A stretch of 64,000 bases of DNA, taken from contig NZ_AUMC01000010.1 of the NCBI RefSeq assembly GCF_000443995.1, positions 930,001-994,000 of the forward strand. The letters are read 5' to 3'. Position 1 is the first letter of the stretch, and every line of letters begins with the position of its first letter. Below, one piece after another: positions 53,987 through 62,967 of the stretch. A model generated the notes under the pieces. It searched no databases, had not been told where the DNA came from, and was given only the letters and a program-made list of their open reading frames with translations. A program made the position numbers and the translations under genes. Source of the DNA: Bacteriovorax sp. BAL6_X (GTDB lineage: Bacteria > Bdellovibrionota > Bacteriovoracia > Bacteriovoracales > Bacteriovoracaceae).

Positions 53987-56260
53987 TTACTTACTTGTTA
54001 ATGTATAAACACCATCCCACTCTGGTGGAGGAGGAAGTTCCTTATAATCTACACAACGCTTAATATAGATTTCTGATGGATTTGTTTTGATACCTTTTAA
54101 ATCTGGGTAGCGCATATATTCAAGCTCTAGTGTTTGCTTAAATAACTCAATGGCCTCATCCCATTTCTGGTTCTTATATAAAAGAATCGCCTTAGAGAAT
54201 TTATCTGCAAGCTCTTTTAAATAATCAGGTGCTGTCGCCTTTAGTCCTAATAGGTCGTAACTTGTTACTGGTATTGACTTTCCAACAACACGAATAGTAT
54301 CAAGCTCACGCCATAAGAATTCTTCTCCTGCAAGATCAACTGTTTCCTTTGCCACTTGAGTGAAAATCCCATATTGCTTTGCCGATTCTTCAAGACGAGC
54401 TGCCAGGTTTACAGAGTCTCCCATCATTGTATAGTTCATACGAGATGCAGAACCCATATTTCCTGTTACGATGTCTCCTGAATTGATACCAATTCTCATT
54501 CTCATATCGTGAACGATCTTTGGCCATTTATCACCCTCAGAAACCCATTTTTTTCGAAGCTCTAATAGTGCCTCTTGCATCTTGTGGGCTACCATGCAAG
54601 CTCGTTGGGCATGATCTTTAAGTTCCATTGGTGCGCCAAAGAAGGCGATAATAGCATCTCCTTCATACTTGTCGAGTGTACCTTTTTCTTCAAGTAGAAT
54701 ATCTGTCATGGCCGTTAAATACTCATTTAAAAGTTCAACTAGTTGAGTGGCCGATAACTTTTCCGAGAAGCTTGAGAAACCTTGGATATCTGTAAAAAAT
54801 GCTGTTCTTATTCCTGAGGTACCACCAAGAGTAGGTGCTGATCCTGCCTCATACATTTCGTCAATAAGCTCTGGGGAGATATAACTTCCAAAGGCACTCT
54901 TTAGAAAGGCCTTGTCTTGATTGGCCATATAAAAGTTTACAATTGTATTCCATGAGTAGCATAGGACTAAGGCAAAGAAGCACCAGAATAATTTCGTTTC
55001 AAAACCCTGTGGAATAAAATAGTAAGTATCGGTGTAGTAAAGACCTGAAACTAATAGAACAAGTGTAAAGAGGTCAAAAATCGGATTTTCTTTTAATTGT
55101 ATTAAGAGAAGTAGAATGACTGATCCAACAAGTAGTGCCCAAGATAGTTTTGCTGAATCAATGAATTTCTTAAAGAAGTGGCCATCAATAAGCATTTGAA
55201 CGAAGTTCATGTGAAAGAGAACTCCTGGTAGCATTGAATCAACGGGAGTATTTCTTAAGTCGTGTGCTCCAAAAGCTGTCGCACCAACAAAGACAAGGGA
55301 GCCATCGAATAATTTCTTAAACTCAGGGTCATTTGGATCTTTTTCAATGATTTGATAGATAGGAATGCGAGTGTATGCATCTGCACCACCTATCCAACGA
55401 ACTTTTGTTTCACCTTTTAGATTTAGCTCAATATCTCCTTTTTTTGTCATTAAGATTGGAACTCCACCTTGAGTTCTTAGATCGAGTTGAGTTTTGAAAA
55501 TATCCTTATTTTCACCTTTTTCATTTTCATCAAACTCACCAATCCAGTGCATATAAGAAGTTAGCCCGTATGAAGGGACATGAACTTCTTGATAAGGAAA
55601 TGCAAGGGCCTTGTAGTGTCTAATAACGCCATCATTATCAGCTCTGGCCTCAATGAAACCTAGTGATACCTCAGCATCAATAATTCCTTGGAGGGGATAA
55701 ACAGAGTTAGAAATAATTGTGGGTTCCATATTATATTTTACACCACCTACTTTTGTATTAAGGGCAAAGAGGTATAAATCATCTGGCATAGCAGGGTAGT
55801 GATCAGTACCATATACTTCTAAGTTGTAAGGCATAATGACCCGATTATTTGGTATTTCTTGAAAGTATTCAATGGCCGAAATTAAATCATTATCCGGATT
55901 AACACCATTACAAGTCATGGACTCCTCTGAAAAGAAAACATCAAAGGCCACTACTTTTGCACCATAACCACGAAGCTTTCTTATCATCGTTCCCCAATGA
56001 GAACGAGAAATTGGCCAAGATCCCAGTCTTCTAATTGAGTCATCATCAATATCGGCAAGAATTAGCTTTGGGTTTGGTTTGTTCTCATCCATTGTTTGCA
56101 TCATTCTTAAATCATAGAAACGATTTTCAAAAAATGAAGCATAACCTGTAAGGTCTTTAAAGTTCTGATCGTATGTTCTTGAGTATAGAGAGAAGAACAC
56201 ACTGGCACATGAAAATAATATGATAAAAAATAGTCCTGTGTATTTAATAATATTTTTCAT
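53987..56260 (-). CDS. CHASE2-domain adenylate cyclase
   Basis: This 757-residue class III cyclase has a short N-terminal membrane helix, a periplasmic CHASE2 domain (residues about 30-345, with ILADIDDDSIRRLGSWPISR and VVAFDVFFSE), about three membrane helices (about 365-450), and a cytoplasmic cyclase domain: FFTDIQGFSSFS (metal Asp), KYEGDAIIAFFG and NYTMMGDSVNLAARLE. The Lys and Asp at purine-recognition positions favour ATP. A short C-terminal helical tail (residues about 690-757) follows. It is last in the operon FecR, TPR-barrel, cyclase. Confidence 0.88.
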   Translation of the reverse strand: MKNIIKYTGLFFIILFSCASVFFSLYSRTYDQNFKDLTGYASFFENRFYDLRMMQTMDENKPNPKLILADIDDDSIRRLGSWPISRSHWGTMIRKLRGYGAKVVAFDVFFSEESMTCNGVNPDNDLISAIEYFQEIPNNRVIMPYNLEVYGTDHYPAMPDDLYLFALNTKVGGVKYNMEPTIISNSVYPLQGIIDAEVSLGFIEARADNDGVIRHYKALAFPYQEVHVPSYGLTSYMHWIGEFDENEKGENKDIFKTQLDLRTQGGVPILMTKKGDIELNLKGETKVRWIGGADAYTRIPIYQIIEKDPNDPEFKKLFDGSLVFVGATAFGAHDLRNTPVDSMLPGVLFHMNFVQMLIDGHFFKKFIDSAKLSWALLVGSVILLLLIQLKENPIFDLFTLVLLVSGLYYTDTYYFIPQGFETKLFWCFFALVLCYSWNTIVNFYMANQDKAFLKSAFGSYISPELIDEMYEAGSAPTLGGTSGIRTAFFTDIQGFSSFSEKLSATQLVELLNEYLTAMTDILLEEKGTLDKYEGDAIIAFFGAPMELKDHAQRACMVAHKMQEALLELRKKWVSEGDKWPKIVHDMRMRIGINSGDIVTGNMGSASRMNYTMMGDSVNLAARLEESAKQYGIFTQVAKETVDLAGEEFLWRELDTIRVVGKSIPVTSYDLLGLKATAPDYLKELADKFSKAILLYKNQKWDEAIELFKQTLELEYMRYPDLKGIKTNPSEIYIKRCVDYKELPPPPEWDGVYTLTSK

Positions 56261-56282
56261 AGTAATCCGTAGTTTTTAGCTT

Positions 56283-57863
56283 TTAATAGTAATAAGAGAA
56301 ATCAATGGCCGTTTGATGGGCCGTGTAATTACTCGTATCTTCGTCAGAACTGTTGTTTGTATAAATATACTCTACCCCAAATGAAAAGTTACGATTGATA
56401 ATTCGCGTAAGCTTTGAATTGAATGAAGTTGTCATTTCAAGCCCACGGTTTGCATCTGTCGTAGCGTCTTCATAGCTTATGAAGTTTGTTGAAAGACCTG
56501 CATTCAAACTTGTATTTGGGAGAAGGCCTGGAATAATATAGTCAACACGAAGTAGGTGCGATGTCGAGTTTAAGTTTGGAGAGTTTGCATATTCACTACT
56601 ATTAAACTGATAGAGTAGAACAAATATTCCATAAGTCTTCTTAATAATTTGATCAGCAGAAACTATCATCGAAGACCTATCAAGACTTTCTGTATAATAT
56701 GAATACGTTTGATACTTAAAGGTTAAAGTCGTGTTACCAACTTCATAAAAAGGCATTTCACTACCTAATTCAAATTGTTGAGAACGGTAATTAAATTGCT
56801 TACTTTTTTGTGCATTCACATCCTTGGCCTGGTAGTCATAAACTAAGTTTGCAAATAAGCGAGCAGGTTTTTTATTTAATCGATAAGCGAAGTCGATATC
56901 TAGTTCAGGTGTAATATTATAGCTATCATTAGAGTAGATTTCAGAATCAATACGATCAGTATAGATAGTGTTCTTAAGCTCTAGAGAAGGCGTGATGGTG
57001 TATCTTCTCTTAAAGTTAAAGGCCTTTTCAATATTAAGGCGAGTTTGAGAAAAGAATGAGTCCTTATTCGTTCCAGTTGAGCTCGGTAGGTCATCTGAAA
57101 GAGTAACGTTATTATCATATGTGACTTTTTCTTCAAGGCTTAGGCTTAGTCTTTCGCTAGGTAAGGGGGCGCCATTTATTAGCTTATCTTCTTCTAAGAA
57201 AAATTCTTTTTTTATTTCTTTTATTCGATTATCGATATCATCTGCTGTTGAACTATTAGGGTCAATATCAATGGCCTTGTAATAATCAGGAAGGATATAC
57301 TTTTGGACAATTTCTCTTGTGCGACTCGTTTCTCTTGCAATCTCTAAATTCATATTTGCAATTTGAAAGTAAGAGATTTGCTTCATCTCTTTTGAAGTGT
57401 TTTTGTCTTTTAAGAGTTTTCCAAAATAAACCTTCGCATTCTTCGGTTCTTCCTTTAGCTGATATATATAGGCAATATAGTAATTTGATTGCTCTACTTT
57501 ATATTTCGCTTTTTCAGATTTTTTAAAATTCTCAATTGCATCATCTAGGTTGTTGATAGCAAAATTGGCTTGGCCCAATTCATAATTAAGCTCATTGGCC
57601 TTACTTCCTTTCTTAATGGCCGAACTAAAGGCATCAATTGCTTTGATATACTCTTGAATACGAGAGTAGGAAATACCAAGTAGATAATCCTTTACTCCCG
57701 GGGATTTGGAGCTTTTAAAATTCTTATAATTTGGTGAATTCAGTAATTCTATAACTTTCTCGTAATCTGAGTTTTCAAATGCACGGTAAACAGGAGTCAT
57801 GCTTTGGGCAAGTCCCATAGAGGTGATGCTAGCAAATGCCAGTGCGATAAATATCTTTTTCAA
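56283..57863 (-). CDS. TPR plus outer-membrane beta-barrel protein
   Basis: This 526-residue protein starts at TTG behind AAGGAC and has a signal peptide ending GLAQ. Residues about 25-200 are TPR-like helix pairs (YEKVIELLNSPNYKNF, AIDAFSSAIKKGSKANELNYELGQ). Residues about 230-526 alternate polar/aromatic residues in 16-20 strands and end FSYYY, a typical outer-membrane C-terminus. It likely puts a periplasmic TPR domain under an outer-membrane barrel. It lies between FecR and CHASE2 cyclase genes, 22 bp from the latter. Confidence 0.8.
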   Translation of the reverse strand: MKKIFIALAFASITSMGLAQSMTPVYRAFENSDYEKVIELLNSPNYKNFKSSKSPGVKDYLLGISYSRIQEYIKAIDAFSSAIKKGSKANELNYELGQANFAINNLDDAIENFKKSEKAKYKVEQSNYYIAYIYQLKEEPKNAKVYFGKLLKDKNTSKEMKQISYFQIANMNLEIARETSRTREIVQKYILPDYYKAIDIDPNSSTADDIDNRIKEIKKEFFLEEDKLINGAPLPSERLSLSLEEKVTYDNNVTLSDDLPSSTGTNKDSFFSQTRLNIEKAFNFKRRYTITPSLELKNTIYTDRIDSEIYSNDSYNITPELDIDFAYRLNKKPARLFANLVYDYQAKDVNAQKSKQFNYRSQQFELGSEMPFYEVGNTTLTFKYQTYSYYTESLDRSSMIVSADQIIKKTYGIFVLLYQFNSSEYANSPNLNSTSHLLRVDYIIPGLLPNTSLNAGLSTNFISYEDATTDANRGLEMTTSFNSKLTRIINRNFSFGVEYIYTNNSSDEDTSNYTAHQTAIDFSYYY

Positions 57864-57946
57864 AGTCAGTCCTTTAACTTTTTATTTAAATTTAGGTATT
57901 TATAAATAATTTTACTGATAAATCGAATGATTGAATAGGGGAAATT

Positions 57947-57974
57947 TGGCCACAGAGCTTTTAAACTGTGGCCA
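57947..57974 (-). terminator. Hairpin after the fecR-like gene
   Basis: TGGCCACAG (57947-57955) pairs with CTGTGGCCA (57966-57974). On the minus strand it follows the FecR stop by 24 bases and precedes the TPR-barrel gene; the U-tract is poor, so partial attenuation within the operon is possible. Confidence 0.55.
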
Positions 57975-57998
57975 TACTTGAGTGCCGAGTTCGGTTTA

Positions 57999-59342
57999 TT
58001 ATTGACGATCGAGGATGACTTTTACACGTGTTCGGTTTGTTGATGTCGTATTAGTCTGATCAAGCATTTGGTCGCGATCATCCATCGTATTTTTTAGAAT
58101 ATCTGGGCCGTCATTAACCGGTCTTGAATCATCAGTAATCACTGGAGGTAACATTGGATTGCCAAGTGGTTTTTCTCCATCAGGGTTAAAGATATTCATT
58201 GGTTCTTCTGGCATTATATTTGGTTTTGTTCCACCTGAAGCTGGATTACGATTTACAGTAATTTGAGGCTTGTTCTTTGGAATCATGTCACCATTTTCAT
58301 TTACAACATAGAAGTCATTCTTGTACTCACCAGTTTCCTTGTCGAAACTACCCATTTGAACCGGTACAATTACTTCGTTAGTCATTGGATCAACTGGAGC
58401 ATTCTTCGGAGGTGGAATATAAAGAGCATTATTTGTGTCTACAAAGCCACCTTCTTTCATCGTTCCCTTAGGATCGGCCTTTGTAACGGTAAGAGTTGGT
58501 GCTTGAGATGTTGGTACTTTAAGATTAGAGTCGGCCTTGGCCATTTGTCCCATAATCTCTGTTCCACCAGCTCCACTAAACTTTGAACTATCCATACCTG
58601 GAGGGATGATATTTCGACTCATTTGTTTCTTTTCTGATTTATTCTTATCACCATTTGATGATGTCTTTGAACCATCATTTGCTTCAAGGGCCTTTAACTG
58701 CTGTTTATTGATTTTTACTGGTTCAATTGGTTTTGAATCAACATTTGGCATAACTCCTGAAAGTTGTCCTTGGCGAACCATAACTGAAGTAGGTGATGAA
58801 ACAACTTTCTCTAGTCGATCTTGTAGAAAACGAGTCTTTTTAAAACTAGAAAGAGATCCCATGGCAACAGCACCTTCAAATGTAATAAGTGTCGTATTAT
58901 TATTGGCCGGGTTATAGTTAACTTGGAAGTCTGTTCCACGAACTCCCATGGCCGCTGTCTTCGTCTTAATAAAGAGTTTCGATTTCTTCTTATCAATTTG
59001 TAGGTAGTTCTTAGATACTTTTGAGCGAAGCTGACCATTAATAAGATTGATAATTCCTGCCTTCTTTTTAGGAAATTGCTCAACTTCAACTTCTGAATTT
59101 GCACCTAGAGTTAGATTCGATTTATCGATAAAGAGAAGCTTTACAAAGCTTCTGGCCTTTGTTGTGATCTTGGCCCCTTCTGGAACCCAGTCTCCTTTGG
59201 CCAGTGGTTTCTTTGTTTGGGAGTAAAAGACTTTTCCTCTTACTTTCATAACCTTAGCAACACCATTTTCAGAATTTGCATTTAAAGTCGAAAGATTGGC
59301 CAAAATTGCTATAGATAATATAATTAGTTTTAGTACCTTCAT
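57999..59342 (-). CDS. FecR-domain secreted protein
   Basis: About 447 residues starting at ATG 59342 (GGGGACTC upstream), with a signal peptide (MKVLKLIILSIAILANLSTLNA). A FecR domain occupies residues about 30-160: VMKVRGKVFYSQ, WVPEGAKITTKARSFVKLLF, LGANSEVEVEQF, and TAAMGVRGTDFQVNYNP. The remaining 280 residues are Pro/Asn-rich and disordered-looking. FecR domains in non-iron contexts are periplasmic sensors or cell-surface scaffolds. It precedes the TPR-barrel and CHASE2 cyclase genes, a combination common in other proteobacteria. Confidence 0.85.
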   Translation of the reverse strand: MKVLKLIILSIAILANLSTLNANSENGVAKVMKVRGKVFYSQTKKPLAKGDWVPEGAKITTKARSFVKLLFIDKSNLTLGANSEVEVEQFPKKKAGIINLINGQLRSKVSKNYLQIDKKKSKLFIKTKTAAMGVRGTDFQVNYNPANNNTTLITFEGAVAMGSLSSFKKTRFLQDRLEKVVSSPTSVMVRQGQLSGVMPNVDSKPIEPVKINKQQLKALEANDGSKTSSNGDKNKSEKKQMSRNIIPPGMDSSKFSGAGGTEIMGQMAKADSNLKVPTSQAPTLTVTKADPKGTMKEGGFVDTNNALYIPPPKNAPVDPMTNEVIVPVQMGSFDKETGEYKNDFYVVNENGDMIPKNKPQITVNRNPASGGTKPNIMPEEPMNIFNPDGEKPLGNPMLPPVITDDSRPVNDGPDILKNTMDDRDQMLDQTNTTSTNRTRVKVILDRQ

Positions 59343-59474
59343 AATGAGTCCCCACAAAATCAATCTCATTTATACTTATCGTAGATCAAAGTAATTTCTT
59401 AAGCTGAAACTTGTGTAAATGGCTAAAAATAAAGGGAGTTTGAATTCGGGTAACTTTCTGATATGACAAGAACT

Positions 59475-59496
59475 TGTGGCAGGTGGAACTGCCACA
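59475..59496 (-). terminator. Hairpin after arsC
   Basis: TGTGGCAG (59475-59482) pairs with CTGCCACA (59489-59496) with a six-base loop, 18 bases after the arsC stop; followed on the minus strand by AAGTTCTTG, a weak U-tract. Confidence 0.55.
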
Positions 59497-59514
59497 GTAC
59501 GTAATTTTGGTAAG

Positions 59515-59874
59515 TTAGAGGATTGTATCAAAATTCTCAGTTGGCCTACCAATGGCCGCTTTTTTATCGTCATTAACTAGAATTGGTCGTTCTAGTAATT
59601 TTGGGTTTTCGTGAACGATCTTGGCCCATTCAATATTTGATAACTCTTTTCCCGCAAGAGCTAAGTCTTTAAATAGTGCCTCTTTCGTACGAATTAAGCC
59701 TTCAAGAGGAGCTAGTCCCGTGTACTTTATTAGATCGATAAATTCTTTTTCTTCAATGCCATCTTTCAGATATTCTTTAACTCTAAAGCCAATACCTTCT
59801 TGAATACCCTTGTGTTCTAAATATTCTAGACCTTGGCGACTCTTAGAGCATCTTGGATTGTGATAATAAAGCAT
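59515..59874 (-). CDS. ArsC-family thioredoxin-fold reductase
   Basis: This 119-residue protein starts MLYYHNPRCSKSRQ with the ArsC active Cys (Cys9), and has the LLERPILVND and IGRP segments that hold the arsenate-binding Arg. The glutaredoxin-dependent arsenate reductase class matches; E. coli YfgD-like and Spx relatives are possible. No arsenite pump or arsR is nearby, so arsenic resistance is unproven. CAGGAG precedes ATG. Divergent from hemF (82 bp). Confidence 0.82.
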   Translation of the reverse strand: MLYYHNPRCSKSRQGLEYLEHKGIQEGIGFRVKEYLKDGIEEKEFIDLIKYTGLAPLEGLIRTKEALFKDLALAGKELSNIEWAKIVHENPKLLERPILVNDDKKAAIGRPTENFDTIL

Positions 59875-59956
59875 TTATTCTACTCCTGATAATTATCATA
59901 TCAGTTCTTTTCTGATATATTTGGTTTTTAAAAAATAACTACCTAGGATTTTAGCC

Positions 59957-60856
59957 ATGTCTTACGATATTGAAAATATCAAATCAGAATTTGCCGAACA
60001 TGTTAAAACTTTACAGAATCTGATTAGTGACGAACTTAAGAGAATTGATACAAAAATTAACTTGAATGAAGATATATGGGAAAGAAATGATCATGCCGGA
60101 AACCCTGGGGGTGGTGGAATTACTCGTGCTTTTGAAGGTGAGATCATTGAGAATGCCGGTGTAAACACATCTCTTGTATTTGGAGAAGTTGATCCTAAGT
60201 TTGCAGCAAATATTGGTGGTGATAATAACCAGATGTGGGCAACTGGAATTTCTCTTATTATTCATCCGACAAACCCAAGAGTTCCAACGACTCATGCGAA
60301 TTTTCGTATGATTCAGGCCGGATCAAAAATTTGGTTTGGTGGTGGTGCCGACCTTACTCCTTATTTTCCTCATGAAGAAGACTTTGAGTACTTTCATAAG
60401 GTTTGGAAAGATGCTTGTGAACCATATGGATATTGGGACGATTGGAAAAACCGTTGTGATAAATACTTTGTTAATAAGCACCGTGCAGATGAAATGCGCG
60501 GAGTAGGTGGTTTCTTCTATGATCATTTCTTTTCAGGTGATCCAGAAAAAGACCTCGCTATGTTCAAAGAGATTTCTTCTAACTTTATCAAGTCTTATTT
60601 CCCACTAGTTGAGAAGAGAATGAATGAGGCCTTTGATGACGAAGATGTGGACTTTCAACTTCATCGCCGCGGGCGCTACGTCGAATTTAATCTACTTCAC
60701 GATAGAGGAACTCACTTTGGACTTAAGTCTAATGGCCGTACCGATTCAATACTAATCTCACTTCCAAAGAGAGTGAAGTTCACTTATCGTTATGAGCCGA
60801 CAAAGCCAGAGCACAAGAAGATGATGGCATATTATTATCCAAAGGACTGGGTCTAG
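59957..60856 (+). CDS. hemF: Coproporphyrinogen III oxidase, aerobic
   Basis: HemF uses O2 to decarboxylate coproporphyrinogen III to protoporphyrinogen IX in haem synthesis. The 299-residue length is normal. NPGGGGITRAFEGEIIENAGVN, THANFRMI, WFGGGADLTPYFPHEEDFEYFH and RRGRYVEFNLLHDRGTHFGL, each cited in part, are classic. The organism must have oxygen for this step. The AGGA site precedes ATG. Alone, with a small gene convergent downstream. Confidence 0.97.
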   Translation: MSYDIENIKSEFAEHVKTLQNLISDELKRIDTKINLNEDIWERNDHAGNPGGGGITRAFEGEIIENAGVNTSLVFGEVDPKFAANIGGDNNQMWATGISLIIHPTNPRVPTTHANFRMIQAGSKIWFGGGADLTPYFPHEEDFEYFHKVWKDACEPYGYWDDWKNRCDKYFVNKHRADEMRGVGGFFYDHFFSGDPEKDLAMFKEISSNFIKSYFPLVEKRMNEAFDDEDVDFQLHRRGRYVEFNLLHDRGTHFGLKSNGRTDSILISLPKRVKFTYRYEPTKPEHKKMMAYYYPKDWV

Positions 60857-60859
60857 CGA

Positions 60860-61009
60860 TTAGCTGGCCTGGGCCTTAATAAGATCTTCTAAGATCTCAT
60901 TGGCATCAATTTCAACTCCATGGGACTTGGCCACAGCTTGAATCTCTTCAAGTTTTTTCTCTAGTTTCGTGATTTCACAAAGTAGACGGTAGCAGTTGTT
61001 AATCATCAT
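60860..61009 (-). CDS. Small protein, 49 residues, unknown
   Basis: A short frame with a very strong site (AAAGGGG about six bases before ATG ATG). The product begins MMINNCYRLLCEITKLEKK and ends KAQAS; it is acidic and amphipathic, likely a short coiled coil with two Cys. It is convergent with hemF three bases away. The ribosome site and clean frame support a real gene, but no family is known. Confidence 0.55.
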   Translation of the reverse strand: MMINNCYRLLCEITKLEKKLEEIQAVAKSHGVEIDANEILEDLIKAQAS

Positions 61010-61206
61010 TAATTACCCCTTTGTTAGAGTTGTTAAATATAAGTTTGGCACATCAAACTATCGGTGTCCATAGGAAAATACTTAATAGTCATAGTTTTAT
61101 TTGATTTGATCAATATAATTTATTTTGATTTTACACAGTTTAGGAATTTATGTAATGTGCCAGAGTCCTAATTCGGATGCATTGCAAGAATAGTAAGAGG
61201 TAGAAA

Positions 61207-61440
61207 ATGTCTAAGAGGCTACAAGAATTATTTGAAGAAATAAAAGAGTATTCACCAAAACAATTGAGAACTCTAAGAAATAATCTTAATAACAGATTAC
61301 AAAGTTATAAGAACGACTTTAAAGAACCTAAAGATCTTCAACCTTCACATAAGTTATATGGCCTTGAAGAAGGTGAGTGTCGTGAGCTTCTCGGAGTTGT
61401 TAAAAAAGAATTAATCAAAATGAAATTCTCTGATTTATAG
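61207..61440 (+). CDS. Small helical protein, 77 residues, unknown
   Basis: AGAGG precedes ATG. The product is helical and charged (MSKRLQELFEEIKEYSPKQ) with a single Cys (GECRELLGVV), no signal or membrane segment. It could be a small DNA- or protein-binding factor; no similarity is recognised. It is separated by about 200 bp from the previous gene, with no clear promoter. Confidence 0.6.
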   Translation: MSKRLQELFEEIKEYSPKQLRTLRNNLNNRLQSYKNDFKEPKDLQPSHKLYGLEEGECRELLGVVKKELIKMKFSDL

Positions 61441-61536
61441 AACATGCTCCACAATGAGTGTCCTAACATTGTAATATAAATGTAAAAACTCGGGCCTTGG
61501 CTTTTATTGAACGTCTATGGGAGGTATGCTCCCTAT

Positions 61537-62175
61537 ATGCAAAAAGCCAAGCAAAAGCCCATTCTAAGAGGTTGGTCACATCAGGCCATGTTCTTTATCT
61601 CACTCGGAGCCTGTTCACTTCTCATTGCCAAAAGTGCTAATACCACTCAGTATATCTCGACTATTATCTATTCTCTAGGACTTCTCATGATGCTTGGAGT
61701 AAGTGCTTTCTATCACAGGATTCACTGGGAGCCTAGGGCACGTGATCTTCTAGGAAGACTTGATCATAGCGCCATATACGTGATGATTGCTGGAACTTGT
61801 ACTCCGATAACTCTACTTGTTTTAAATGGGGAGTCTGGTTCAACCTTTCTTATTAGTATTTGGAGTGTTGCGGCCATTGGTATATTAAAATCAATTTTTT
61901 TTCCAAATCTTCCTGAAAAACTTAGTGCAGTCATTTATCTGATTCCGGGGTATATGGTACTTCCTTATGTTTCAGAACTTATTCCAAAACTTGGAATGAC
62001 AAATATTTCGCTTCTAATTGCAGGTGGGATTCTCTATACAATTGGTGCTATCTTTTACGGATTAAAGAAGCCTGGAAGATATGCAAAGTGGTTTGGCTAT
62101 CATGAATTATTTCATCTATTCGTTTGTGTGGCAGCGACCTTGCACTTTATGATTATCTATTCGATTGTTGGTTAA
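61537..62175 (+). CDS. Hemolysin III / PAQR family membrane protein
   Basis: About 212 residues with seven membrane helices and the PAQR metal motif: SAFYHRIHW, LDHSAIYVMIAGTCTP (HxxD-like), and HELFHLFV near the end. These His/Asp/Ser residues bind zinc in adiponectin receptors, which are ceramidases; bacterial homologues (YqfA/YplQ) are linked to lipid homeostasis and membrane fluidity. The start is uncertain: ATG 61537 has GGGAGG twelve bases upstream, while TTG 61507 has no site. Confidence 0.82.
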   Translation: MQKAKQKPILRGWSHQAMFFISLGACSLLIAKSANTTQYISTIIYSLGLLMMLGVSAFYHRIHWEPRARDLLGRLDHSAIYVMIAGTCTPITLLVLNGESGSTFLISIWSVAAIGILKSIFFPNLPEKLSAVIYLIPGYMVLPYVSELIPKLGMTNISLLIAGGILYTIGAIFYGLKKPGRYAKWFGYHELFHLFVCVAATLHFMIIYSIVG

Positions 62176-62194
62176 AGGGTGCCATGCACCTTTG
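62174..62194 (+). terminator. Weak hairpin after the hemolysin III gene
   Basis: AAAGGGTGC and GCACCTTT pair with one bulged G around CAT, overlapping the stop codon region. There is no good U-tract; confidence is low. Confidence 0.3.
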
Positions 62195-62264
62195 GTTTCG
62201 CATGTGCACATATAGCGATCAATGGCCCTCGTACGATTCGCTAACTTTCCCAATGGCCCTTAGG

Positions 62265-62295
62265 CAACAAAGCCTGCATTTATGCAGGCTTGTTG
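62265..62295. terminator. Terminator-like hairpin
   Basis: GCCTGCAT (62272-62279) pairs with ATGCAGGC (62282-62289), extended by CAACA and TTGTTG with one bulged A. It lies between the hemolysin III gene and nfu; the plus strand has only TTGTTGAATAT after it. Confidence 0.6.
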
Positions 62296-62332
62296 AATAT
62301 AGATTTCATTTTTAAAGTTTGGGGGCCTAGCA

Positions 62333-62372
62333 CCGCGAACAATAGTTTGCCTTTGGGCAAACAATTTCGCGG
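62333..62372 (-). ncRNA. Two-step stem-loop just after nfu
   Basis: CCGCGAA (62333-62339) pairs with TTCGCGG (62366-62372); inside, GTTTGCC (62345-62351) pairs with GGCAAAC (62356-62362), with an asymmetric internal loop and a 4-base tip. It starts 4 bases after the nfu stop on the minus strand. No U-run follows, so it may be a mRNA-stabilising element rather than a terminator. Confidence 0.5.
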
Positions 62373-62376
62373 ATGC

Positions 62377-62940
62377 TTACCAATCAGGGGCAATATAAAC
62401 ATCTATCGCTGGATTGTACTCTGCTCTTAGAGTTGACTTGATGGCCTCAAGTGTTCCTGTCGTTGAAGATGGGCAAGTTCCACATGCACCTTGATAGCGT
62501 ACAAGTAGAATATTATCTTCGTAAGAAACAGTTTGAATATCTCCACCATCAGCTTGAAGATATTGTCTAACCGTGCGATCAAGAACGGCCTCAATATCTT
62601 TTAGATCTTGAGGTAAGTTCTCACGACGCTCTTTTTCTGGATCAAACTCTTCGTATTCTGGGTTATGGTTTGGTAGGTCGTGCTTAATCGTTTCAATGAT
62701 TTTTGGCTCAATATCATCCCAGTCTTCGTAATTGAATTTGGTAACTGTAATAACATTTTCAAAAAAGTGTAGTTGGTCAATTCCACGTATTGTAAAAAGG
62801 TTTACGCCAAGGTTTACCTCTCCACATTCCATAGGAGTTCTAAAAGTTGAAGAACCAGATGCTTTTACATTTTTATTTAAAATGAATTTCAGTGCATTTG
62901 GATTTGGTGTTGGTTGAATGTCGATTGTTACTTCACTCAT
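62377..62940 (-). CDS. nfu: Nfu-type iron-sulfur carrier protein
   Basis: This 187-residue protein has an N-terminal Nfu_N domain (IQPTPNPNALKFILNK) and a C-terminal NifU domain with CGTC in YQGACGTCPSSTTGTLEAI, the cluster-binding CxxC. It passes [4Fe-4S] clusters to target enzymes. It lies 27 bp after sufS, so cluster assembly and delivery are coupled. AAAGGT precedes ATG. Confidence 0.93.
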   Translation of the reverse strand: MSEVTIDIQPTPNPNALKFILNKNVKASGSSTFRTPMECGEVNLGVNLFTIRGIDQLHFFENVITVTKFNYEDWDDIEPKIIETIKHDLPNHNPEYEEFDPEKERRENLPQDLKDIEAVLDRTVRQYLQADGGDIQTVSYEDNILLVRYQGACGTCPSSTTGTLEAIKSTLRAEYNPAIDVYIAPDW

Positions 62941-62967
62941 ATTCTTTACCTTTGTTACCTTAACTTC

